This document shows, piece by piece, positions 47,566 through 55,691 of a stretch of DNA of 64,000 nt; position 1 is the stretch's first letter, and every line of letters starts with the position of its first letter. The DNA is from Atopobiaceae bacterium (GTDB lineage Bacteria; Actinomycetota; Coriobacteriia; Coriobacteriales; Atopobiaceae). The notes under the pieces were generated by a model, which was not told where the DNA came from, did no database searches, and saw nothing but the letters and a program-made list of their open reading frames with translations. The position numbers and the translations under genes were made by a program. The DNA is taken from contig JAKVOB010000001.1 in NCBI GenBank assembly GCA_022483015.1, positions 2,070,902-2,134,901 of the forward strand. Reading direction: 5' to 3'.

Positions 47566-48366
47566 ATGCAAATAATGCAGCTGCAAGATATTCAATCTGA
47601 AGAGGCTTCGCTTCTTTCTTCTTTCGACGGCTTTTGCACCTACCATGATATTACTTACTATTTAGCATATGGCTCTTTACTAGGTGCAGTCCGAAATCAA
47701 TCCCCCATTCCTTGGGATGATGACACCGATGTTCTCGTTCCCAGAACTGACTATGAGCGTCTAAGGACCTTGATTTCGAAGGCGCCCGCAGGAACTTCCC
47801 TTCTAACTCCAGACACGGTCTCTTACCCTTGGCCGTGGATGAAGCTCATCAGTACTCGGACATATTTCGACGAGCCCGTGCTCCGTTGTAATCCTTCTTA
47901 TTACGGCGTATTTATAGATATTTTTCCGCTCGATAACATTCTGAACAAAGCTGATACGAAGCGATATAACAAGGTGCATCTCACCAGGCGCATCTACGAT
48001 TACTCGTACGTTGTTAATCATAGACTACCTCAGCTCAGCGACGCCAAGGAACCTCTCCGCAGAGTCATTGGAGCAGCTGGGCATATCCATTCGCGTGACT
48101 ATTACCTTCAGAAAATGGATTCACTCGCAACAGAACGCTCCTCTTGCAAAAGTGAGTTTGTCGCCAACTTCTACTCTCCCTACTCTTTTGATAAAGAGTG
48201 CATAGAGGCTGCTGACTGCGAGGGCTATTCGTTTGTTGACTATTCCGGTCACCGAATCAGAACCTTTAAAGATCCCGTAAAATACCTGGAGCGCGTCTAC
48301 GGACCAACATGGAGAACGCCCATCAAACGAGAAGCAGAAAACCATGGCACGGCCTATTGGAGATAA
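47566..48366 (+). CDS. LicD-family phosphotransferase
   Basis: Transfers a phosphocholine or phospho-alditol group onto a glycan; 266 residues. The family signature YLAYGSLLGAVR...PIPWDDDTDVLVP occupies about residues 31-60, with a second conserved stretch YGVFIDIFPLDNI near 107-119. It has GAGAGGG upstream. Its stop directly abuts the stop of the convergent licC-licA fusion gene, with no spacer. Together with that gene and the tarI-like gene it suggests zwitterionic or phosphodiester decoration of the capsule. Confidence 0.9.
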   Translation: MQIMQLQDIQSEEASLLSSFDGFCTYHDITYYLAYGSLLGAVRNQSPIPWDDDTDVLVPRTDYERLRTLISKAPAGTSLLTPDTVSYPWPWMKLISTRTYFDEPVLRCNPSYYGVFIDIFPLDNILNKADTKRYNKVHLTRRIYDYSYVVNHRLPQLSDAKEPLRRVIGAAGHIHSRDYYLQKMDSLATERSSCKSEFVANFYSPYSFDKECIEAADCEGYSFVDYSGHRIRTFKDPVKYLERVYGPTWRTPIKREAENHGTAYWR

Positions 48367-49971
48367 CTACTCGCTGAGTGTCACGTCAATGCCAGGATTG
48401 AGATAATCGTTAATGGTACTTTCGTAGTACTTCTCGGCATTGTTATAGGCATTCAGCATAAAGTGCCCGGAGTCCTCGCCTATGCTGTCCTTGAAGAGGC
48501 TCCAGCAGAAAAAGTAGTAGCCAGTTAGCGCGACAAAGCCATAATAGTGCCGGCGTTCAAAGGTCGTCGGCCGCCTCCCAAAGTATGTCTCGAGCAACCA
48601 GGCGACTTCCTCATCCTCGAAGTGCTCCCTGGACACAATCCCACCAAAGTCATTTGCAGGGTCCCCCATAGCGGAGAATTCCCAATCAATCAGATAGGTC
48701 ACTTCTCCGTTGACGAGGAAATTCGGAGCATAGCAGTCGTTGTGACATAGAACCTTTGGTACCTCATCGCTCTCTATGAAATGGTAAAGCCTGACCATCT
48801 TGTTTCGAAGGGGCTTGAACTGTTGAAATAGGTCTCCCTTAGTGTTGCAAGCCAACCTCATTAATTTGTCTGACTCTCTAAGAACATCGAACTCATAGGG
48901 AGTCTTTGCTGTCGAGGTGTGCAGCTTACGGAGCATCTGCAAAATCTGCGTGCACTCAATCTTGTTCTTATACGTGAAATCATGCGCACCACTGACGAAC
49001 CTTGAAATCTTCCAGCCGTGATCCTTATCGACATAGATACATGTCTCATCGAGTCCAAGGGCTTTTGCATGCTGTTCAGAGAGCTTCTCACTCGCGCGGT
49101 TAGCGAAGTTGTCGGAACTCCCGCCCGGATGACGATATACATAACGAGTGCCTCTCACAGTGAATAGAAAGAGGACATTTGATAGGCCCTTGTTCAGTAT
49201 CTCGATGTCTTCGATTTCGGACCGCTTGCACTCAAGCAGTTCCGTAATATTCTCGACGATCTGGCTGTCTATACTATCAAGAAAGCTCTTGTCAAACCGC
49301 GCTATCTCTTCAAGGCTGTCAAACTCACGAAACGAGTCTGCATCGATAATCTTGGCCGCCAGCGGGAGATCGCTGCTATGACGAAGCCAGAACTCCTCCC
49401 AGAACATCCTACGAACACCGAAGTTGTCAATTTCTGCATTGGCGTAATCAATGAATGCTCTTGAGAAGTCCGGCGAGAAATAGGCCTCGCCCACCATGCA
49501 ATACGAGTCACTCCCACCCATATTAATTGTGTCAATTAGGCCATCGGCACCAATTGTCGCTGAGAACTCACTGAACTCTCCAGTGCGATACTCGCAGGCA
49601 CGATAGGCACAGGACATGTCATGACTAGTTGAGAAGGGATTGGTCTGAAAATAGTGATCGGCACAGCACACATATGTCGATTCGAGATAGTCTTTCGCCA
49701 GGAGAAGTGAGACGAGGTTCCCATTGTTATCAAACCCATTATTGAAGATGATGTCGACTCCGTACTTCTTCTGAAGATAGAAGAACTTCTCCTTCATAAA
49801 GCCGACAACGATATGAATATCCTCAATACCAGCATCATGGAGCTGCTCTATCTGGCGTTCAACCAATGGCTTCCCATTGACCTCGAATAGGCCTTTGGGC
49901 TTCTCATACGAAAATGGAGCGAAAGCCTGTGAGCGTCCTGCAGCCAGAATGATTGCATTGGGTTTTGTCAT
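48367..49971 (-). CDS. Fused cytidylyltransferase-choline kinase (LicC-LicA-like)
   Basis: 534 residues with two enzymes in one chain. Residues 1-230 form a nucleotidyltransferase: AIILAAGRSQAFAPFSYEKPKGL, then PLVERQIEQL. Residues about 255-534 form a choline/ethanolamine kinase: LSNVLFLFTVRGTRYVYRHPG, VLCHNDCYAPNFLV (catalytic HND) and YLIDWEFSAMGDPANDFGG. Such a protein could phosphorylate choline (or a similar alcohol) and activate it with CTP for LicD. The ATG at 49971 has GAGAGG upstream. Choline itself is inferred from the family. Confidence 0.88.
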   Translation of the reverse strand: MTKPNAIILAAGRSQAFAPFSYEKPKGLFEVNGKPLVERQIEQLHDAGIEDIHIVVGFMKEKFFYLQKKYGVDIIFNNGFDNNGNLVSLLLAKDYLESTYVCCADHYFQTNPFSTSHDMSCAYRACEYRTGEFSEFSATIGADGLIDTINMGGSDSYCMVGEAYFSPDFSRAFIDYANAEIDNFGVRRMFWEEFWLRHSSDLPLAAKIIDADSFREFDSLEEIARFDKSFLDSIDSQIVENITELLECKRSEIEDIEILNKGLSNVLFLFTVRGTRYVYRHPGGSSDNFANRASEKLSEQHAKALGLDETCIYVDKDHGWKISRFVSGAHDFTYKNKIECTQILQMLRKLHTSTAKTPYEFDVLRESDKLMRLACNTKGDLFQQFKPLRNKMVRLYHFIESDEVPKVLCHNDCYAPNFLVNGEVTYLIDWEFSAMGDPANDFGGIVSREHFEDEEVAWLLETYFGRRPTTFERRHYYGFVALTGYYFFCWSLFKDSIGEDSGHFMLNAYNNAEKYYESTINDYLNPGIDVTLSE

Positions 49972-49993
49972 AGTGTTACCTCTCATAAGGTGC

Positions 49994-50713
49994 TTATTCT
50001 GCCTGTTCGTCCCCTTTGAGAGCAAGCAGGTAACCCTTGAAAATTAGCAGGTCTTCCTTCGTCGTAATCTTAATATTCAGATGGTTGTCCTTAGAGAAGT
50101 ACACGGGTTCCCCCATAGCGAACATAAGTGGCGCTGTATGAGGATCAACAGCATCCAGAAGCCCACGCTTCTGAGCCTCCTCATATAGCCAGCACGCATA
50201 ACCGAATTTGAACGCCTGGGGGGTATTAAGACACATTATCTTATCTCTATCAAGCCACTTGCGACCCTCTGTTCCGTCGATGCTGTCAGTAGCCAAATAG
50301 ACGAGCGAAGCCGCGGGAGAGGCGTTGCCCTTATCCTTGCAAACTCGTATCGCATCGCTAATCACGTCAGGAGCAGTAAGTGGAGAGGCACCGTAGTGGA
50401 CGAGAATCACATCATCATCCGACAGAGCCCCCTTGAGTGCATTGATCCCGTTGATCACCGAGTCCTGGAAGGTCGCTCCGCCTGACGTAATCCAACGGAC
50501 TTTGTCAAAATGGCCATCCTCGAGTATTTTATCGAGCGCATCGCGATAACTCTCAAGACACACGACCTCAACTGCATCGACTTCGGGATGACACTGAAAA
50601 ATCTGAAGTGTGTAATAAAGGACTGGCTTCCCAAGCACAGGAATGAACTGCTTAGGAATGTCAGCACCCACCCGCTTTCCCACACCACCAGCAAGTACTA
50701 TTGCAGCGTTCAA
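49994..50713 (-). CDS. IspD/TarI-type cytidylyltransferase
   Basis: 239 residues with AIVLAGGVGKRVGADIPKQF at the N-terminus, ILVHYGASPLTAPDVI near 115 and NIKITTKEDL near the C-terminus. This fold makes CDP-ribitol/CDP-alditol (TarI) or CDP-methylerythritol (IspD). The position 22 bases upstream of the licC-licA fusion in a glycan locus favours a TarI-like role. A TarJ-type reductase is not present in the window, and canonical IspD activity cannot be excluded. The HYGASP segment replaces the more usual HDAARP. The start is TTG with AGGGG upstream. Confidence 0.85.
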   Translation of the reverse strand: MNAAIVLAGGVGKRVGADIPKQFIPVLGKPVLYYTLQIFQCHPEVDAVEVVCLESYRDALDKILEDGHFDKVRWITSGGATFQDSVINGINALKGALSDDDVILVHYGASPLTAPDVISDAIRVCKDKGNASPAASLVYLATDSIDGTEGRKWLDRDKIMCLNTPQAFKFGYACWLYEEAQKRGLLDAVDPHTAPLMFAMGEPVYFSKDNHLNIKITTKEDLLIFKGYLLALKGDEQAE

Positions 50714-51234
50714 AAGGACCCCTCATATTGGCGTACATTGCAAATCTTTTGTAATGATAGCAGCCTGTATTAGCAATCGGCTCTTGAGAGCATTGCCCGA
50801 GAATCACCACGACCAATATCAATGGCTCGTCTCGCCCGAAAAGGGCACAATCTCATGTTTCTTTCGAACACCTCGAGCGATCGTATAGGAGCCAGACCAC
50901 CTGCCGGCTTCTATACTTTACATATTTTGTTATACCTTTATCGCTGTAGCCAATCACCTGCCCTGGCACTGCCGGCTGGACACTTGACTCGCGTTAGCTC
51001 ATTCACCTTAAGTTTTGTTGAATGGGCACAATAATCGTGCTCCGACCTCGCACGAGAGCAGAGCTACCGTTCGCCGTTAGCGTGCCTTCTAAGGATTCTC
51101 AGCCATTACAATCTGTTCGCTCGAACATTCCAAGTGCCCCTACTGGGCATTCCTGGTCTCCAGACCAATGCGCTCCTCGTAACTTGCGCCACCCACACCA
51201 GCAGCCGAACCACACCAGAATCGATGGAGGTACC
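50714..51234. other. AT-rich boundary region between the capsule locus and the EAL gene
   Basis: 521 bases without a convincing gene. It must hold divergent promoters for the tarI-like gene (minus) and the GGDEF-EAL gene (plus); TTTACA and TTATAC-like boxes are seen around 50,915-50,945 but none is clear. Base composition returns to GC-rich after about 51,240. Confidence 0.5.
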
Positions 51235-53188
51235 TTGCCCGCCTATCAGTGCCAGTACGATGTGGCCTCTCTCTTCTTCCTTCTGATCGTCATCGTCAGG
51301 TACTTCTCGACAAGGCGGTTCCTAAGCAAGCTCAACACCCTCTTCGGCATCATGATCGTCGCGGTGCTCGTCGACGTGCTGCTGGAGGTCGTGATCGCCC
51401 ACACCGCCATGGCCCCCTTCCTCTTCCCTGCCTGGGCCATCTACCTCTCCAACATCATGTTCTTCTCGCTCCAGTTCATCATCCCCGTGCTCATGCTGCT
51501 CTACCTTGCCTATTCCGCTGGCATCGACCCATGGAAGGACCTCCCGTTCAAGGTCCTCATCGTCCTCGCCGCGCTCATCGTCTGCGTCATAGTGACGGAC
51601 CCCCTCAACGGGTGGACCTTCTACCTCACCGGATCGGGCTCCTCCCTCACCTACCACACGGGGCCGCTCTACACGGTCTGCTATGCCACCTGCATCTTCT
51701 ATCTGCCTGCCACGATCGCCCTGACCATCAGGAGCAGGGACTGGCTGACGCGCAGGCAGTTCTGGGCCATCGTCCTGTTCGTGCTTCTTGTCATGGTGGC
51801 CGCGGCATGGCAGCTCACCCACCCTGGTATCCTCGTCACGGGCATGTCCTTGGTGGGGTCGATCCTCCTGATGTACTTCAACATCCAGAACCCCGATGAC
51901 ATGCTCGACCCCATATCGGTCACCTTCAACTACTCCACGATGGTCTCGTTCATGGAGGAGCAGATCCGCCGCAAGAGCCAGGTCGCGCTCATAGCGGTCG
52001 ACCTCAGCGGCTTCCGTCGCATCAACACCGTCTATGGGGTCCACGCCGGCAACGCCGTCCTCCAGCAGGTCGGTACCTTCCTCATGGGCCTCGGCAAGGG
52101 ATGCTGGGCCTTCAGGATGATCGGCACGCGGTTCCTGGTCATGTGCCCCATCGACGACGTGACGGACATGACCGTGCAGACCATCCAGAAGCGCTTCAAG
52201 GGCACGTGGGATGCTTCCGGGCACCCCGTAGGCGTGAAGGCCTCGATACGCCGCTTCAACGACGACCAGGGGCTCTGCAAGAGCGCGGAGGACATGGTGA
52301 ACCTCGTGGACATGTCCCTCCTCGACAAGTCACCGGACGACGAGGACGACACGCGCATCGTCAGCGGTGACATCCTCGAGACCGTCGACCGGCGCCTGGC
52401 CGTCGAGGATGCCCTGAGGGCCGCCCTGGACGGGGAGCAGGAGCACGGCAGCGAGGCGAGCCCGAACGGCTTCAAGATCTTCCTCCAACCGGTCTTCCGC
52501 CCCAACGTCGGGCGCTGCCTCGACGCCGAGGTGCTCCTGAGGTTCTCTGACGCGAGGCTGGGACAGGTCTCCCCTGCCGAGTTCATCCCGGTCGCCGAGC
52601 AGAGCGGCCTCATCTTCCGCATAGACAGGATGGTGGTCGAGAAGGCCTGCCGCTTCATCGAGGCCAACGACGACCTCCTCAGGCAGCACGGCTTCGACCG
52701 GATCAGCATCAACCTCTCGGCCCCTGGAAGACTACTCCGAGACGGAGGCATGGGTGGACGAGGCCCTTGCCAGGCATTCGGTCTCACCCGAGCGCGTGAC
52801 GTTAGAGATCACGGAGACCGCGGCCGCCACCAGCAACGGGACCCTCAACGACTTCATGGTCTCCATGAACCGGCGGGGCTACCGCTTCGCGCTTGACGAC
52901 TTCGGGACCGGCTATGCCAACCTGGCCCAGATCCTCGTCCTGCCCTTCTCGGCCGTCAAGCTCGACAGGGAGCTCCTCATATCACGGGACTCCAGGATGC
53001 GGAAGCTGTTCCGCGACTTCCTGGCCATGTTCGGCAACGTGGCGTTCACGACCGTCGTGGAGGGCGTCGAGACCGAGGACCAGGCGGCGTTGGCCATCGA
53101 TGCCGGCGCGACGAGGATCCAGGGGTTCTACTACGCCCGGCCCATGTGCGAGGACGACTTCGTCGGCTTCCTGACGGCCCAGGCGTAG
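51235..53188 (+). pseudogene. Membrane GGDEF-EAL protein with a one-base frameshift
   Basis: N-terminal sensor with about six or seven membrane segments (roughly 1-215), a degenerate GGDEF domain (about 225-380; the catalytic motif reads GTRFL) and an EAL domain (about 420-650). EAL residues are mostly kept: DAEVLLRF in place of EAL, INLS, ITET, LDDFGTGY, VVEGVET, so c-di-GMP hydrolysis or binding would be possible if intact. A CCCC run at 52721-52724 carries one extra C: dropping it joins INLSA to LEDYSETEAWVDEAL and the downstream frame to 53188. The TTG at 51235 has GGAGG upstream. Without correction the protein ends in junk at 52896. Confidence 0.82.
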
Positions 53189-53229
53189 GGCCTGGGAGCC
53201 GGGATGTGCGCGGCACGAGGAACGCTGGA

Positions 53230-53286
53230 ACTTATGCGTACGCATAAGTCGCGACTCCCGGGGCCTTGATTTATGCGTACGCATAA
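53230..53286. promoter_or_regulatory. Tandem palindromes (operator-like)
   Basis: ACTTATGCGTACGCATAAGT (53230-53249) is a perfect 20-base palindrome; its 16-base core recurs at 53271-53286. The centres are 39 bases apart. They lie between the EAL gene and the downstream convergent ATPase gene, where no promoter or gene is recognised. Confidence 0.6.
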
Positions 53287-53450
53287 GTACCTGAGACACC
53301 GAGCGGCCTACAGGCTTATCTATCGCCTCAGGATGTCGATGTTTCGGAAGGGTCTTCTTGTAGAAGGGACTCCACCAGCCTATAGAAGGTGGTCACACCC
53401 TCAGGAGGCACCTCATCTGGCTTGCCCCTGTCGAGCCTACGGGCATGGTC

Positions 53451-54791
53451 TCACTCCTCGCCAGCGAACATGGGAATCCCGCCGAAGCGGCCGGCGAGGT
53501 AGCTCCTGACCAGGTCCCTGTCATAGCGCAGGCCCTCGAACTCATTAAGACCCGTGAGCTGCGACCGGCCCGTCCTGTCCCTCTCGATGATGTACATCTC
53601 GTCACGCCTCAAGAGCGATTGGTCCATCAGGAGCAGGTCGTGCGTGGTGAAGATGAGCTGCTTCCTGGTCTTCGCGTTGCAGGTGTCGAGGAAGGTCTCG
53701 ATGATGTGCTTAGACAGCATGCTGTGCAAGCAGCGGTCGAGCTCGTCGACCAGATAGACCTTCTCGCAGCTGGCCGCCTCGTCGCCCGAGCAGAAGTCGT
53801 ACATCATCGGCAGCAACGAGATGAGCCGCTTGGTTCCGGCAGACTCACGGTTGAGGTCGAACGCCACCTCACGTCCGCCAGTCGCCTTGTGGATGGACCT
53901 GAGCTTGCGAACCGTGGGATGGTCGTCTGTGACCGTTGCGGTGTAAACCTCGAAGTCATAGTCCCCGGGATTCTTCTCGAAGATCATGACCAGCTGCGTA
54001 TCGGGTTGCATCGACTCGATCTGGTGCTCGATATCGGTTGGCATGCCGATGGAGTGGTAGTCCACGTCGACGCCCTCGAGCCGCTCGATACCAGTGTCAA
54101 GGACATGCAGCTGGTGAGATGCGAAGTCGAGGAAGCCGTTCCTCATGAAGTACGCGCCAAATGGGCGCGGCCCTGCATTGGCCCCCAGCACCACGAGGCA
54201 GTCCCTGAACCAGAGGTAGGCCTCTCGCAGCTCATCGACGTTCTGCGAGATCGCGTTATGGAGGAAGAGCTGGTTGTCGCGAGTGCCCTCGAAGACGAAC
54301 CGCACACGGTCAGGGGCATCGAAGCAGCCCTCACCGATCGCGAACGGCGTCTCGTCAGACGGGTCACGGCGATAGAGCTCCTTGAACCCCCCGTTGTCCT
54401 TGACCTGGCCGAGCGACTCGAAGCAGACCCTCTCGCGCGTGAGCCCGACGGTCAGCTGATAGACCGTCTCTCCCTTGAGGAAGGTGACATCGAGCACCAC
54501 CGGGTCCTCCTGCGAGGCCGACCCGAGGAGGAAGGGATCAACGGGGATCGGCATGTCCGGGGCGACGCCTTTCACCACCAGCTGTCGCAGGAAGCCGAGT
54601 GCCTCCAGAAGGCTCGTCTTCCCTGAGGCGTTCCCGCCATAGACCGAAATCACCGGGAGCGCCTTGAGCGAACGGAAGCCAGGGACCTCGGAAAGGGTCT
54701 CTCTATGCTGACGCTCCCTGGAAGGAGTCAGCACCAGGGACGTCTCTTTCTCGAACGACTTCCAGTTCCTTATGGTCAGGTTGAGAAGCAT
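53451..54791 (-). CDS. RloA/AbiLi-like AAA15-family ATPase (second copy)
   Basis: 446 residues. Walker A YGGNASGKTS is near 51-60 after the typical N-terminal LNLTIRNWKSF; Walker B YLVDELDRCLHS and the switch histidine IFTTHD lie near 340-375. This arrangement is that of ABC/SMC-like COG1106 ATPases found in RloA, AbiL and related phage-defence systems. The ATG at 54791 has GGTGGGG upstream. No RloB-like partner follows: only 260 bases of non-coding DNA lie downstream. It shares the general layout of the ATPase at 55684-57138 but is not a close copy. Confidence 0.85.
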   Translation of the reverse strand: MLLNLTIRNWKSFEKETSLVLTPSRERQHRETLSEVPGFRSLKALPVISVYGGNASGKTSLLEALGFLRQLVVKGVAPDMPIPVDPFLLGSASQEDPVVLDVTFLKGETVYQLTVGLTRERVCFESLGQVKDNGGFKELYRRDPSDETPFAIGEGCFDAPDRVRFVFEGTRDNQLFLHNAISQNVDELREAYLWFRDCLVVLGANAGPRPFGAYFMRNGFLDFASHQLHVLDTGIERLEGVDVDYHSIGMPTDIEHQIESMQPDTQLVMIFEKNPGDYDFEVYTATVTDDHPTVRKLRSIHKATGGREVAFDLNRESAGTKRLISLLPMMYDFCSGDEAASCEKVYLVDELDRCLHSMLSKHIIETFLDTCNAKTRKQLIFTTHDLLLMDQSLLRRDEMYIIERDRTGRSQLTGLNEFEGLRYDRDLVRSYLAGRFGGIPMFAGEE

Positions 54792-54884
54792 GGTCCCCAC
54801 CATTCACGAGAGAGTTGTTGAACGTCTAAAGAGATATTATCACGTTGGGTGTCATACACTTGCGAGGCAACGGACACGACGGAA

Positions 54885-55015
54885 CGTACGCACGAGCGCC
54901 TGATATGACGACGGGCCGCCGGCATCGCTGCCGACGGCCCGTCTGCTTGGTTGTTCTCCCCGCCTTACAGGCCCTGCAGGGCCACCACGTCGAGGTCGCC
55001 CTCACGGGCGGTACG
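54885..55015. repeat. Direct repeat copy 1: displaced carB 3' end and terminator
   Basis: 131 bases that match 58410-58540 at all but seven positions. It contains the terminator hairpin (54911-54942) and the last codons of carB read on the minus strand (...[12 protein letters not shown], stop). It has no carB gene attached and starts two bases from the rloB-like stop. It marks the left boundary of an insertion at the carB 3' end. Confidence 0.85.
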
Positions 55016-55016
55016 A

Positions 55017-55691
55017 CTACCCGACGCGTACGTCAGGGAGGACCGCGTCGACCACGATGGGCATGTCCGTCCACGGGGCGAAGCCCGTCGTATCGAGCTG
55101 GTAGCGCAGGCGCTCATGTTCCTGCGTGCGATGGCTGGCGACGTTCTTGCACGCGGCATTGATATGCGGCTCCAGCTTATCCTTGACGATTTCCTTGTTG
55201 TTGCGCCCCGTGGTCAACCCGAGATTATGTGCCTGCCTTTCGCATTCCTTTGTACTCGTCCATGAGGATGAGCACGTGCGCTCATGATCGATAAGCCAGA
55301 CCTCGAAGCAGGGGTTCGAGATTATGAGCCTCATGCCCTCAGCCTTACAAGTCCTCTCGGCCGACCTCAACTTATCGCTGCTGAATTCGTCCACGTCCGT
55401 CAATACGAAGGTAGCACTGTAGCTCTCATAAGGCCCGCCATCCTTGCTGCACGACGCCTTGTCTTCGCTTCGCTTGGCCTTCATTGCCGCGATGGCAAGG
55501 TTCGCAGGATCCCTGGGACAGCACTTCCGCGTCACCGTGGCTGTGGTGCTGACATCATCAAGCATCTTAAGGTACTGTTTCTCCGTCACCTCCCCTCCCA
55601 TCACACAAAGCAACCGCTTCTTCCGTGGGTGCCCCGCTACGGAACGCCCTGCAGAAAGGGTCTTATGACCAGAGGATGCCTTCCTACTCAT
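55017..55691 (-). CDS. RloB/AbiLii-like protein
   Basis: 224 residues, RloB family (PF13707 type) by KKRLLCVMGGEVTEKQYL near residues 25-42, VLTDVDEF near 93-100 and IISNPCFEVWLIDH near 123-136, a Toprim-like layout. The usual CEGE-x-TE motif reads MGGEVTE here, so the first acidic residue is Gly. It overlaps the upstream ATPase gene by eight bases (ATGAGTAG) and has GGAGG upstream, so both are translated together. Known relatives act with RloA or AbiLi in phage abortive infection; the molecular activity is unknown. Confidence 0.87.
   Translation of the reverse strand: MSRKASSGHKTLSAGRSVAGHPRKKRLLCVMGGEVTEKQYLKMLDDVSTTATVTRKCCPRDPANLAIAAMKAKRSEDKASCSKDGGPYESYSATFVLTDVDEFSSDKLRSAERTCKAEGMRLIISNPCFEVWLIDHERTCSSSWTSTKECERQAHNLGLTTGRNNKEIVKDKLEPHINAACKNVASHRTQEHERLRYQLDTTGFAPWTDMPIVVDAVLPDVRVG

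Noticed and set aside
53328-53450. A 40-codon in-frame extension after the TGA of the orphan RloA-like ATPase (DHARRLDRGKPDEV...)
   Set aside because: An open stretch of this length after a stop is not improbable at this GC content, and there is no evidence for read-through or for a missing domain.
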